Shown here: one piece after another, positions 44,640 through 55,429 of the stretch
Layout: the number at the start of each line of letters is the position of its first letter
Position numbering within the stretch: position 1 is the stretch's first letter
Origin: Enterobacter kobei
Lineage (GTDB): Bacteria > Pseudomonadota > Gammaproteobacteria > Enterobacterales > Enterobacteriaceae
Assembly: GCF_018323985.1 (NCBI RefSeq)
Contig: NZ_AP024590.1
Coordinates: 2,542,001 to 2,606,000 of the forward strand
DNA length: 64,000 nucleotides
Direction of reading: 5' to 3'
Made by a program: the position numbers and the translations under genes
The notes under the pieces: model-generated
Told to the model about the DNA's origin: nothing
The model's database searches: none
What the model saw: only the letters and a program-made list of their open reading frames with translations

Positions 44640-45743
44640 ATGGTTAATTTTCGACAGGCCAGGGATGTACCGCAGGTAATGCTGTCGGTGCTGTTTTTAG
44701 CGCTCATGATTGTCGCCTGTCTGTGGATCGTGCGCCCGTTTGTGCTGGGATTCGCCTGGGCCGGCACCATTGTGATCGCCACCTGGCCGCTGTTTTTACG
44801 TCTGCAACGTCGGCTGCTGGGCCGCCGCTCGCTGGCAGTGCTGGTCATGACGCTGTTCCTGATCCTGGTGTTTGTTATCCCTGTTGCCCTGCTGGTCAAC
44901 AGCCTGGTGGACGGCAGCGGCCCGGTGATCCACGCCATTACCGCAGGCGATATGACCCTGCCGGATCTGGCCTGGCTGAACAGTATTCCGCTGGTGGGGA
45001 GCAAACTTTATACCGGCTGGCATAACCTGCTGGATATGGGCGGCAGCGCCATCATGGCAAAAGTGCGACCTTATATTGGCACCACCACCACCTGGTTTGT
45101 CGGCCAGGCGGCGCACATTGGTCGCTTCCTGATGCACTGTGTGCTGATGCTGTTGTTCAGCGCCCTGCTGTACTGGCGCGGTGAACAGGTGGCGCGTGGC
45201 ATCCGTCATTTCGCTACCCGTCTGGCGTCCACACGCGGCGACGCGGCGGTACTGCTGGCGGCGCAGGCGATCCGCGCCGTGGCGCTGGGCGTAGTGGTCA
45301 CGGCACTGGTGCAGGCGATCCTCGGCGGCATCGGCCTTGCGATTTCCGGCGTGCCTTATGCCACGCTGCTGACCGTGGTGATGATCCTGTCGTGTCTCAT
45401 CCAGCTTGGCCCCCTGCCGGTACTGGTCCCGGCAATTATCTGGCTCTACTGGAGCGGCGATACCACCTGGGGCACGGTGCTGCTGGTATGGAGCTGCGTG
45501 GTGGGCACCCTGGATAACGTCATTCGTCCGATGCTGATCCGTATGGGCGCGGACCTGCCGCTGATCCTGATTTTATCCGGGGTCATTGGTGGCCTGATTG
45601 CTTTCGGCATGATCGGCCTGTTTATCGGCCCGGTGCTGCTGGCGGTAAGCTGGCGTCTGTTTGATGCGTGGGTGCAGGAAGTGCCCGCGCCGGTGGAAAT
45701 CCCGGCGCACCTCGGTGAAGAAGCCGGGTCGAACAAAGAATAA
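44640..45743 (+). CDS. ydiK: AI-2E family membrane protein YdiK
   Basis: Inner-membrane protein of 367 residues in the PerM/AI-2E transporter family. About seven or eight helices are visible: a pair near the N-terminus, one at about 70-85, one near 155-175 and a cluster after 205 (VVVTALVQAILGGIGLAISG; PVLVPAIIWLYWSG; LILSGVIGGLIAFGMIGLFIGP). The function is unproven; family members export autoinducer-2 or Na+/H+. Divergent from ydiJ, and upstream of rprA as in E. coli. Confidence 0.92.
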   Translation: MVNFRQARDVPQVMLSVLFLALMIVACLWIVRPFVLGFAWAGTIVIATWPLFLRLQRRLLGRRSLAVLVMTLFLILVFVIPVALLVNSLVDGSGPVIHAITAGDMTLPDLAWLNSIPLVGSKLYTGWHNLLDMGGSAIMAKVRPYIGTTTTWFVGQAAHIGRFLMHCVLMLLFSALLYWRGEQVARGIRHFATRLASTRGDAAVLLAAQAIRAVALGVVVTALVQAILGGIGLAISGVPYATLLTVVMILSCLIQLGPLPVLVPAIIWLYWSGDTTWGTVLLVWSCVVGTLDNVIRPMLIRMGADLPLILILSGVIGGLIAFGMIGLFIGPVLLAVSWRLFDAWVQEVPAPVEIPAHLGEEAGSNKE

Positions 45744-45748
45744 TTTTC

Positions 45749-45770
45749 AGGCGGGGAAACCCGCCTTTAA
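45749..45770 (+). terminator. Terminator-like hairpin after ydiK
   Basis: AGGCGGG-GAAA-CCCGCCT followed by TTTAATT: a stable GNRA-capped stem with a short T tract. Confidence 0.65.
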
Positions 45771-45870
45771 TTAAGCAGTGCTAATCAATTCCCCCTCTCT
45801 CTGCGAATATTCCTGGATGCTTCCCCATCCCATGCCACTTCCCTGTCGCAAATTCTTTACGCTTATTTAA

Positions 45871-45923
45871 CTATTGAGACGAATCTGATCGACGCAAAAA
45901 TTCGCCATGCCTACTATTAGGTC
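45871..45923 (+). promoter_or_regulatory. rprA promoter region
   Basis: A -10 element TACTAT (45912-45917) is placed correctly for the RprA 5' end at 45924. Around -45 lies GAGACGAATCTGAT, the position of the RcsB box in E. coli rprA. RcsB activation is inferred from E. coli. Confidence 0.6.
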
Positions 45924-46028
45924 ACGGTTATAAATCAACGCATTGATTTATAAGCATGGAATCCCCTGAGTGAAACAACGAATTGCTGTGTGTAGTCTTT
46001 GCCCATCTCCCACGATGGGCTTTTTTTT
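45924..46028 (+). ncRNA. rprA: RprA regulatory small RNA
   Basis: Hfq-dependent sRNA, about 105 nt, that activates rpoS translation and controls other envelope-stress targets under the Rcs system. The sequence matches E. coli RprA almost base for base: a 5' stem-loop (TATAAATCAACGCATTGATTTATA), the pairing region AGCATGGAATCCCCTGAGTGAAACAACG, and the terminator GCCCATC-TCCCAC-GATGGGC with T8. Same position downstream of ydiK. In E. coli ydiL and many more genes follow; here ppsA is next. Confidence 0.95.
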
Positions 46029-46052
46029 ATCCTGAAAACGGCGTTTTTAAGA

Positions 46053-46081
46053 TAAAAAAATCCCCGGCTGTAACCGGGGAT
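46053..46081 (-). terminator. Terminator after ppsA
   Basis: ATCCCCGG-CTGTAA-CCGGGGAT, followed on the minus strand by T7. It ends ppsA. Confidence 0.9.
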
Positions 46082-46094
46082 GAAAACTAAGTTT

Positions 46095-48473
<2,379 letters not shown>

Positions 48474-48806
48474 CGAACAATCCTTTTGTGATATATGAAC
48501 GGGTTTGAGAAAGACCTTATAACGCAATTATCCTGGCACACTTACTCCGCTGAAAAAAACGGTGAATCGTTCAAGCAAATTTTATTTCTGCTTTTTAGGA
48601 CTGTTTCCCGATGCGTGCTAAGTCACTGAATCATCTAATTTCATTAGATTTTGTACGTTAATCACCCCATAGTGAAAAATGAAATGTACTTTTCATTAAA
48701 AACAAAAACGGCATTTCATTTTTATAATTGAGACGGGCTGACTACGCATCCTGATGATTTTAATTTATGCTTTTAAGCCATTACGAATATTTACGAGACG
48801 CGTAAA
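48474..48806. promoter_or_regulatory. ppsA-ppsR divergent region with Cra site
   Basis: GGTGAATCGTTCAA (48561-48574) matches every position of the Cra consensus RSTGAAWCSNTHHW. Upstream of ppsA it should activate, as in E. coli. A perfect repeat ATCTAAT-TTC-ATTAGAT lies at 48633-48649 and several TTTCAT/ATGAAA elements follow (about 48676-48722); none of these could be assigned. No gene is seen. Confidence 0.7.
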
Positions 48807-49640
48807 ATGGATAATTCAGTGGACAGGCACGTTTTTTATATTTCCGATGGCACGGCGATCACCGCTGAAGTGCTGGGCCATGCGGTGATGTCGCAGTTTC
48901 CCGTCGCCATCAACAGTATCACCCTGCCGTTTGTCGAAAATGAGAGCCGCGCGAAAGCGGTGAAAGAGCAGATTGATGCCCTGTATCAGCAGACCGGTAT
49001 CCGCCCACTGGTGTTTTATTCCATTGTGCTGCCGGAAGTGCGCAATATCATTATGCAGAGCGAAGGATTTTGTCAGGACATCGTGCAGGCGCTGGTTGCG
49101 CCTTTACAGCAGGAACTGAAGCTCGATCCTTCCCCCGTAGCGCACCGTACACACGGCCTCAATCCCGGCAACCTGATCAAATACGATGCGCGTATTGCGG
49201 CCATTGACTATACGCTGGCCCACGATGACGGCATTTCGATGCGCAATCTCGATCAGGCGCAGGTGATTTTGCTGGGCGTGTCGCGCTGCGGTAAAACCCC
49301 CACCAGCCTTTATCTGGCGATGCAGTTCGGCGTGCGCGCCGCCAACTATCCGTTTATCGCCGACGATATGGATAACCTGGTGCTGCCCGCTGCACTTAAG
49401 CCACTGCAACATAAACTTTTCGGCCTGACCATCAACGCGGAGCGTCTTGCCGCCATTCGCGAAGAGCGCCGGGAAAACAGCCGCTATGCCTCGCTGCGCC
49501 AGTGCCGGATGGAAGTGGCAGAAGTCGAAGCCCTGTACCGGAAAAACCAGATCCCTTATCTCAACAGCACGAATTTCTCTGTGGAAGAGATCGCCACCAA
49601 AATCCTCGACATGATGAAGCTTAACCGCCGCATGTATTAA
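48807..49640 (+). CDS. ppsR: PEP synthase regulatory kinase/phosphorylase PpsR
   Basis: Bifunctional ADP-dependent kinase and Pi-dependent pyrophosphorylase that inactivates and reactivates PpsA by phosphorylating a threonine beside the catalytic histidine. It has 277 residues, as in E. coli (YdiA), DUF299 family. The P-loop-like motif GVSRCGKT lies at residues 157-164; conserved HRTHGLN and NSTNFSVEEIA flank it. It is divergent from ppsA and upstream of aroH. Confidence 0.95.
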   Translation: MDNSVDRHVFYISDGTAITAEVLGHAVMSQFPVAINSITLPFVENESRAKAVKEQIDALYQQTGIRPLVFYSIVLPEVRNIIMQSEGFCQDIVQALVAPLQQELKLDPSPVAHRTHGLNPGNLIKYDARIAAIDYTLAHDDGISMRNLDQAQVILLGVSRCGKTPTSLYLAMQFGVRAANYPFIADDMDNLVLPAALKPLQHKLFGLTINAERLAAIREERRENSRYASLRQCRMEVAEVEALYRKNQIPYLNSTNFSVEEIATKILDMMKLNRRMY

Positions 49641-49656
49641 CGGGCATCACTCTCTT

Positions 49657-49674
49657 GCACTAGCAAGCTAGTAC
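49657..49674. promoter_or_regulatory. TrpR operator of aroH
   Basis: GCACTAGCAAGCTAGTAC contains the CTAG half-sites of the trp operator (ACTAGC-AA-GCTAGT, perfect inverted repeat). It sits upstream of the likely aroH -10 (TATCAT, 49692-49697), as in E. coli, implying tryptophan-dependent repression. Confidence 0.82.
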
Positions 49675-49710
49675 ATTGGTTAAAATTTCGTTATCATTGC
49701 ATTTTGGTTT

Positions 49711-49772
49711 GTGATGCGCATCACGTCCGTACTTGAAATACGACGGGATTGGTTTATCGTGATGCCCATCAC
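49711..49772 (+). promoter_or_regulatory. Paired 14-bp palindromes in the aroH leader
   Basis: GTGATGCGCATCAC (49711-49724, perfect) and GTGATGCCCATCAC (49759-49772, one centre mismatch) lie 48 bases apart between the trp operator and the aroH start. They resemble CRP-type half-sites TGTGA/TCAC but are placed downstream of the predicted start of transcription. Role unknown. Confidence 0.5.
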
Positions 49773-49818
49773 TTCCCGGCAGTCCTGCCGCTGAAGCCAC
49801 AAATTTCTGAGAAATGTA

Positions 49819-50865
49819 ATGAATAAAACCGATGAACTGCGTACTGCGCGCATAGAGAGCCTGGTGACACCGGCTGAGCTGGCGCAACGGTATCCTGTTT
49901 CCGCAAGCGTAGCGGAACATGTCACGGCCTCACGACGTCGCATTGAGAAAATCCTCAACGGTACCGATCGCCGTCTGCTGGTGATCGTCGGGCCGTGCTC
50001 TATTCACGACCTCGACGCCGCGATGGATTACGCCCGCCGCCTGCAACCGCTGCGTGAAAAACACCAGCACCGGCTGGAAATCGTGATGCGCACTTATTTT
50101 GAAAAACCACGCACCGTGGTGGGCTGGAAAGGTCTCATCTCGGATCCGGATCTTAACGGCAGCTATCGCGTTAATCACGGCATCGAACTGGCGCGCAAGC
50201 TGCTGTTGCAGGTGAACGAACTGGGCGTCCCAACAGCTACCGAATTCCTCGATATGGTGACCGGGCAGTTTATTGCCGATCTCATTAGCTGGGGTGCCAT
50301 TGGCGCACGTACCACCGAAAGCCAGATCCACCGGGAAATGGCCTCGGCGCTCTCCTGCCCGGTAGGTTTCAAAAACGGGACCGATGGCAATACGCTGATC
50401 GCCGTGGATGCGATCCGCGCCTCCCGCGCCAGCCATATGTTCCTCTCACCGGATAAATCCGGGCAGATGACCATCTACCAGACCAGCGGTAATCCCTACG
50501 GCCACATTATTATGCGCGGCGGCAAGCAGCCGAACTATCAGGCGGCCCATCTGGCGAAAGCCTGCGACACGCTGCGAGAATTCAGCCTGCCGGAGCATCT
50601 GGTGGTGGATTTCAGCCACGGCAACTGCCAGAAACAGCATCGCCGCCAGCTGGAAGTATGTGAGGATATTTGCCAGCAGATCCGCGACGGCTCGACGGCC
50701 ATTGCCGGGATCATGGCAGAAAGCTTTATCGAGGAAGGCACGCAGAAAATCGTCGCCGGTCAGCCGCTGGTATACGGCCAGTCGATCACCGATCCTTGCC
50801 TCGGCTGGGACGACAGCGAAACCCTGCTGGAGATGCTCGCCCGCGCCGTTGACAGCCGTTTCTGA
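49819..50865 (+). CDS. aroH: DAHP synthase, tryptophan-sensitive
   Basis: First enzyme of the shikimate pathway, condensing PEP and erythrose-4-phosphate; this isozyme is feedback-inhibited by tryptophan. It has 348 residues, as in E. coli AroH, with metal- and substrate-binding motifs VIVGPCSIHD, RTYFEKPRT, GARTTESQIHREMAS, FKNGTDG and VVDFSHGNCQKQH. The TrpR operator upstream identifies the isozyme. Downstream is a REP cluster, then convergent selO. Confidence 0.96.
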   Translation: MNKTDELRTARIESLVTPAELAQRYPVSASVAEHVTASRRRIEKILNGTDRRLLVIVGPCSIHDLDAAMDYARRLQPLREKHQHRLEIVMRTYFEKPRTVVGWKGLISDPDLNGSYRVNHGIELARKLLLQVNELGVPTATEFLDMVTGQFIADLISWGAIGARTTESQIHREMASALSCPVGFKNGTDGNTLIAVDAIRASRASHMFLSPDKSGQMTIYQTSGNPYGHIIMRGGKQPNYQAAHLAKACDTLREFSLPEHLVVDFSHGNCQKQHRRQLEVCEDICQQIRDGSTAIAGIMAESFIEEGTQKIVAGQPLVYGQSITDPCLGWDDSETLLEMLARAVDSRF

Positions 50866-50872
50866 CGGCTGA

Positions 50873-51003
50873 GGTTAACGCTATGCCCGGCGGCGCTGCG
50901 CTTGCCGGGCCTACGACTGGGGTTAACGCTATGCCCGGCGGCGCTGCGCTTGCCGGGCCTGCAGGACATGTAGGCCGGGTAAGGCGAAGCCGCCACCCGG
51001 CAC
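50873..51003. repeat. REP/BIME cluster between aroH and selO
   Basis: Two exact 40-base direct copies (50873-50912 and 50921-50960), each holding GCCCGGC...GCCGGGC, are followed by an inverted unit GCCGGGTAAGGCGAAGCCGCC (about 50973-50994). This is a typical bacterial interspersed mosaic element between convergent genes. It may stabilise both 3' ends. Confidence 0.85.
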
Positions 51004-51010
51004 AAACCGT

Positions 51011-52453
51011 TTAACTCGAACAGCTCACTTCCAGTCGCTTTCCCCAGTCCGGTGGACGACTGACGTAATCGTCACTGCGGTCTTCAAAAGGCGTGCGCAG
51101 GGCGCGATGCAAACGCTCAAGCTCGGTCATATCCCCCTGCTCGGCCTGTTCAATGGCACGCTGGGCCAGCCAGTTACGCAATACCATCGCCGGGTTCACC
51201 GCCTTCATCTGCGCCTGACGCGTCACATCATTAACCTCTTCCCCCTGCAAACGCGCACGATAATCTGCAAACCAGGCATCAAATCCTGTCCGGTCGATAA
51301 ACTCGTCGCGCAGTGGTGAACTGGCGCTGTGTTGCTCCGTCTGGCTCAGCATCCGGAAAGTACGGGTGTAGTCGCTGCCCTCTCTCGCCATCAGCGCAAA
51401 CAGACGATTCAGTATCTCGTTATCGCCCTTTTGCTCTGTTGTGAAGCCCAGTTTGCTGCGCATCAGCGCGCCATATTCGCGCAGCAGTACCTGCTGGTAA
51501 TTTTCCAGTGCCTGATTCAGCACGTCGACCGCCACAAAGGGCGACAAGGTTTGCGCCAGCTTTTGTAAGTTCCACAACCCCACGCCCGGCTGGTTATCAA
51601 AGCGATAGCGGCCCTGGTAATCAGAATGGTTACAGATATACCCCGGCTGGTAATCGTCGAGGAAACCGTAAGGGCCATAATCGATGGTCAGGCCGAGGAC
51701 CGACATATTATCGGTGTTCATCACGCCGTGGGCGAATCCCACCGCCTGCCAGCGCGCGATCAGCGATCCGGTACGACTGACCACATCGTTAAACCACAGC
51801 GCATATTTATCGGCCTCATCCTGCCACTGCGGCCAGTGATGACGGATGACAAAATCCGCCAGCTTCTGCACTTTTTCCGGTTCACGCCGGTAGTAGAAAT
51901 GTTCGAAATGACCGAAGCGCGCGTGGCTTTGCGCAATGCGGATCATCATTGCACCCTGCTCGGTGGTTTCCCGGCGCACCGGCGTATCGCTGGTGACGAT
52001 CGACAACGCGCGAGTAGTGGGAATGCCCAGATAGTGCATGGCTTCAGAGGCCAGGCTTTCACGAATGGTGGAACGCAGTACGGCGCGGCCATCGCCCATG
52101 CGCGAGTACGGCGTCAGACCTGCACCCTTAAGATGCCAGTCGCGAGTGGTGCCATCGGCAAGCACCTGCTCGCCCAGCAGAATGCCGCGACCATCGCCCA
52201 ACTGGCCAGCCCACACGCCAAACTGGTGGCCGCTGTAAACTTGCGCCAGGGGTGACATACCCGGCAGCAGCGCTTCACCGCCCCATACGCCAGCGCCTGA
52301 CGCCGGATCAAACAGCGACGCGGGGATGCCCAGGCTTTCGGCCAGCGGTGCGTTATGCCAGACCAGGCGCGCATTGTTAAGCGGCGTGGGTTGCAGTGCG
52401 GTGAAAAACTCCGGCAGCTCATCGCGCCAGTGGGTTGTAAAAGACAGGGTCAT
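51011..52453 (-). CDS. selO: Protein adenylyltransferase SelO (YdiU)
   Basis: Pseudokinase-fold enzyme that transfers AMP to Ser/Thr/Tyr of proteins, linked to oxidative stress. It has 480 residues. The catalytic loop and metal-binding site are HGVMNTDNMSVLGLTIDYGPYGFLDDY, where the Asn and Asp correspond to the active residues; the glycine-rich nucleotide-binding segment WHLKGAGLTPYSRMGDGRAVLRS is intact. Some C-terminal cysteines (EVSCSS) match the redox tail of the family. ydiV is upstream on the same strand. Confidence 0.94.
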   Translation of the reverse strand: MTLSFTTHWRDELPEFFTALQPTPLNNARLVWHNAPLAESLGIPASLFDPASGAGVWGGEALLPGMSPLAQVYSGHQFGVWAGQLGDGRGILLGEQVLADGTTRDWHLKGAGLTPYSRMGDGRAVLRSTIRESLASEAMHYLGIPTTRALSIVTSDTPVRRETTEQGAMMIRIAQSHARFGHFEHFYYRREPEKVQKLADFVIRHHWPQWQDEADKYALWFNDVVSRTGSLIARWQAVGFAHGVMNTDNMSVLGLTIDYGPYGFLDDYQPGYICNHSDYQGRYRFDNQPGVGLWNLQKLAQTLSPFVAVDVLNQALENYQQVLLREYGALMRSKLGFTTEQKGDNEILNRLFALMAREGSDYTRTFRMLSQTEQHSASSPLRDEFIDRTGFDAWFADYRARLQGEEVNDVTRQAQMKAVNPAMVLRNWLAQRAIEQAEQGDMTELERLHRALRTPFEDRSDDYVSRPPDWGKRLEVSCSS

Positions 52454-52514
52454 GTTTCCTCCTGTCTTAAGTGTAGAGGGTAATGCGATGGTTAAACACG
52501 GGATAACCGCAGGG

Positions 52515-53228
52515 TTATCCCTGTACCAGCGTAGTCAGCGCGGCGACACTGACGGGCGGCCATAATGCCCCCATCATTGCCTGGAATTGAAACGGCATTA
52601 CCCGCTGGAGAGTAGTTTCATTATCAATGCCAGCGATCATTATTGACTGACAATAAGGTTTTACCTGGCTGAGAATGGTGCGCATAAAGGGTTCAAACGA
52701 CGTGGACGTTAATCGGTGGTGGACAAAGTTTTTATCCAGAATCACGCGTTTAAACAATCCGTCAAATAGCGCACGGGTGGAACTCATTCCCGCCCCAAAA
52801 TTCGCCAGCACCAGAGAATAACGTTCGGCGAGCGGGGAAAGCTCTGGATGACCTTTGCCTTTATTTAAATCGGGATAATTCTCATTAATTGTAAATTCGA
52901 GAAAGGGGAAACGCTCTACGCTGGCCGCCAGTTCAGGATCGCTTAAAAGCGCCCCGGCAATCAGCGGGGTTATATTTATCCACGCGGGAATATTATGCTG
53001 CATGAAAAAGAGTTTACAGGCGTCAAGTAAAGCCAGTTGTTCGGAGAACAGCGTCAGGGCGGACTGGGCTGACAGGCGCGGCAACACCTGCCCGGCAGGC
53101 GTATGCACGTGACCGTCCGCGCCAATAAAGTTGACGATGATTTCCAGGCCTTCCAGCTTGCCCTGTGCGCTACGGGCGGGCCGTAATAACAGCTCGGTGC
53201 GCCATGTTGTTTCAAGCGTTACAATCAT
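52515..53228 (-). CDS. ydiV: EAL-like anti-FlhDC factor YdiV
   Basis: Degenerate EAL-domain protein of 237 residues, same length as E. coli YdiV, which binds FlhD to block flagellar gene activation instead of hydrolysing c-di-GMP. The EAL tripeptide is replaced by EII (LEGLEIIVNF), and other catalytic positions appear altered, while the barrel strands remain (INENYPDLNKG, LVLANFGAGMSS, VILDKNFVH). Identity with E. coli YdiV is moderate, lower than for the neighbours. Anti-FlhDC action is inferred. Confidence 0.85.
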   Translation of the reverse strand: MIVTLETTWRTELLLRPARSAQGKLEGLEIIVNFIGADGHVHTPAGQVLPRLSAQSALTLFSEQLALLDACKLFFMQHNIPAWINITPLIAGALLSDPELAASVERFPFLEFTINENYPDLNKGKGHPELSPLAERYSLVLANFGAGMSSTRALFDGLFKRVILDKNFVHHRLTSTSFEPFMRTILSQVKPYCQSIMIAGIDNETTLQRVMPFQFQAMMGALWPPVSVAALTTLVQG

Positions 53229-53550
53229 ATCGCCAGTCCCATATTCGGGATGTTTCCCGGCTCGCTGAAAGGGGGTGTAATACCATTCACCGCGGTGGGC
53301 TTTCGATAAAATACTTTCATTTTTTCCTTTTTAATTGCGGTTCATCCTTTGCCCTAAGGCAAATCTTATCCCGAAAAAATTTTAATTGCCAGTGTCGTAA
53401 ATTTCATTAACACAATAGTTTAGAAATATTAACAGGCTAATTAATTAGGATGATTTACCAGGAATAATCCGCAGTGAAATAATTAGAAAAGAAAAAACAA
53501 AGAAAAATGAGATACATTTACCCACCACTTACGGCAGGTAAATGTCAGAA
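53229..53550. other. ydiV-nlpC gap
   Basis: No gene is visible. It holds two short palindromes: TTTGCC-CTAA-GGCAAA (53348-53363) and CTAATTAATTAG (53437-53448), in A/T-rich sequence that should include the ydiV promoter on the minus strand. The part next to nlpC has no terminator-like hairpin. Confidence 0.4.
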
Positions 53551-54015
53551 TTATATGCGGCGGGCCTGCCAGAAATTTTTGCGCCAGTACACGTTATCCA
53601 GTGAGGAACGCATCACGCCGCGGCTGGTGGAGGCATGAATAAACTGGTTGTCCGTATCGTAAATGCCGACATGCAGACCGTTTTCACCCGAGCCGGTTTT
53701 AAAGAACACCAGATCGCCGGGCAGCAGATCGTCCTTGTCGATCTCGGTACCAATCTTCGCCTGCTGGCGGGTTTCGCGCGGCAGTTGCAGATCGAACTTG
53801 TCACGGAAGGTCATCAGCACAAAACCGGAACAGTCCACGCCGCCCCGGCTCATACCGCCGTAGCGATAGGGCGTGCCGCGCCAGTGACTGAGCTGATCGT
53901 TCAGGCCCGCGATAACGGTGATCGAGTCGGAAAGGCGGGGATTTGGCGGCGGTGCGCGATGACTGCTGCACCCTGCCAGAAACAACGCTGCTGCGAGTAA
54001 AAACCAGAAACGCAT
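53551..54015 (-). CDS. nlpC: NlpC/P60-family lipoprotein endopeptidase
   Basis: Predicted peptidoglycan endopeptidase anchored by a lipid, 154 residues. The signal peptide ends with FLAGC (Cys16). The NlpC/P60 domain has the catalytic cysteine in VDCSGFVLMTF, His in LHVGIYDTDN and a third polar residue in FIHASTSRGV. Founding member of the family; substrate in vivo is not settled. It follows btuD on the same strand with a 77-base gap. Confidence 0.95.
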   Translation of the reverse strand: MRFWFLLAAALFLAGCSSHRAPPPNPRLSDSITVIAGLNDQLSHWRGTPYRYGGMSRGGVDCSGFVLMTFRDKFDLQLPRETRQQAKIGTEIDKDDLLPGDLVFFKTGSGENGLHVGIYDTDNQFIHASTSRGVMRSSLDNVYWRKNFWQARRI

Positions 54016-54092
54016 ACCGGACGCATCCTTTTCATTATTATTTCTGCAGAAATTTAGCCTGTGTGACGCGTCCTGCGCAAGTTGCCATTCAC

Positions 54093-54842
54093 TTATTGTG
54101 CGGAAATCAGCACGCTGTGCCCCTCAATGTTCAGGCGACGGAACGGAATTTGATAAGCCTTCTCCAGATTTGCAGGCGTCATGACCCGATCGCGCGCCCC
54201 GCTGGCCACCAGTTGCCCCTTCCGCAGCAGCCACGCACGGTGCGCGTGGCGCAGCGTATGGTTGAGATCGTGGCTGCTCATGACAATGGTCACCCCCGCC
54301 TCGCAAAGCGTGCCCAGCAGCCTGTCCAGCGCCGCCTGCTGGGCGACGTCGAGACTGTTCATCGGCTCATCCAGCAGCAGCAGTTGCCCGTCAGGATTCC
54401 TCTGCGGATGGATCTGCGCGATCACCGCCGCCAGCCGGACGCGCTGCCATTCCCCGCCGGATAACTGGCTGGTGGCGCGTCCGAGCTTATCGCTCAGGCC
54501 AAGCGCGGCAGCGACAGATTCGCTGAGCGCCGCGTCAGGATGGTGAGGCTGATGCAAAGACAGGAAGTGCCAGACCGGCATGGAGAACGGTGGCATTTGC
54601 TGTTGCGCCAGAAAGGCGCGATGCCGGGCAAGCGTGTTGGCATGCCAGGCGTCCAGCGACCTGTCGTTGAACATCACCCTGCCCTTGCCCTGGGTCAGCC
54701 CCGCCATGCGCGCCAGCAACGTGCTTTTACCCGCACCGTTAGGGCCGACCAGATGCAGGATCTCTCCCCGGTTGATCTCACCGCTGAGCGGCCCGAGACG
54801 CCCCGGCGCTTCAACATCCTGTAATTGCATCAAGGACGACAT
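54093..54842 (-). CDS. btuD: Vitamin B12 ABC transporter ATPase BtuD
   Basis: ATP-binding subunit of the BtuCD-F importer that carries cobalamin across the inner membrane. It has 249 residues with Walker A GPNGAGKST, signature LSGGEWQRVRLA, Walker B LLLLDEPMNSLD and the switch histidine in SSHDLNHTLRHA. The start overlaps the btuE stop (TAATG). The transcribed order is btuC-btuE-btuD, as in E. coli. Confidence 0.96.
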   Translation of the reverse strand: MSSLMQLQDVEAPGRLGPLSGEINRGEILHLVGPNGAGKSTLLARMAGLTQGKGRVMFNDRSLDAWHANTLARHRAFLAQQQMPPFSMPVWHFLSLHQPHHPDAALSESVAAALGLSDKLGRATSQLSGGEWQRVRLAAVIAQIHPQRNPDGQLLLLDEPMNSLDVAQQAALDRLLGTLCEAGVTIVMSSHDLNHTLRHAHRAWLLRKGQLVASGARDRVMTPANLEKAYQIPFRRLNIEGHSVLISAQ

Positions 54843-55393
54843 TATTTCGCCAGTGCGGCCTTAATGGCTTCCATCACGATGGGATCTTCCGGCGTCATAT
54901 CCGGTGAGAAGCGCTGCACGACCTGGCCGTCGCGACCAATGAGGAATTTCTCGAAGTTCCACAGGATGTCATCCGGATACAGCGGCGCACGGCCTTTGCT
55001 GGCCAGACGCTCATGAAAACCACTGGCTTCCGGCGCAACGGCGGTAGGCGCGGCGGCAATGAGTTTGCGGTACAGAGGATGACGATGTCCACCGTTGACG
55101 TCGATTTTGCTGAACATCGGGAAAGTCACGCCATAGGTCGTGCTACAGAACGTTTTGATCTCTTCTTCGCTGCCCGGCTCCTGGCCGAGGAACTGATTGC
55201 ACGGGAAACCCAGCACCACCAGACCCGCATCTTTCCAGGCTTTCTGGATGTTTTCCAGCTGCTCGTACTGCGATGTCAGGCCACATTTAGACGCTACATT
55301 GACGATCAGCAGTACTTTACCGGCATATTGTTCCAGCGTCGTCGGTTCGCCATCAATGGTGATAACCTCGGTATTTAAAATCTCGTGTTGCAT
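54842..55393 (-). CDS. btuE: Thiol peroxidase BtuE (glutathione-peroxidase-like)
   Basis: Non-essential for B12 uptake; reduces peroxides using thioredoxin in E. coli. It has 183 residues with the peroxidatic cysteine in VASKCGLTSQY, the second motif FPCNQFLGQEPG and the tryptophan motif WNFEKFLIGRDG. A cysteine at the peroxidatic site replaces the selenocysteine of animal enzymes. It sits between btuC and btuD and overlaps btuD by one base. Confidence 0.95.
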   Translation of the reverse strand: MQHEILNTEVITIDGEPTTLEQYAGKVLLIVNVASKCGLTSQYEQLENIQKAWKDAGLVVLGFPCNQFLGQEPGSEEEIKTFCSTTYGVTFPMFSKIDVNGGHRHPLYRKLIAAAPTAVAPEASGFHERLASKGRAPLYPDDILWNFEKFLIGRDGQVVQRFSPDMTPEDPIVMEAIKAALAK

Positions 55394-55429
55394 AACATCC
55401 CCTTAGTTTGCAGATCGTGTAGCCGGGTC

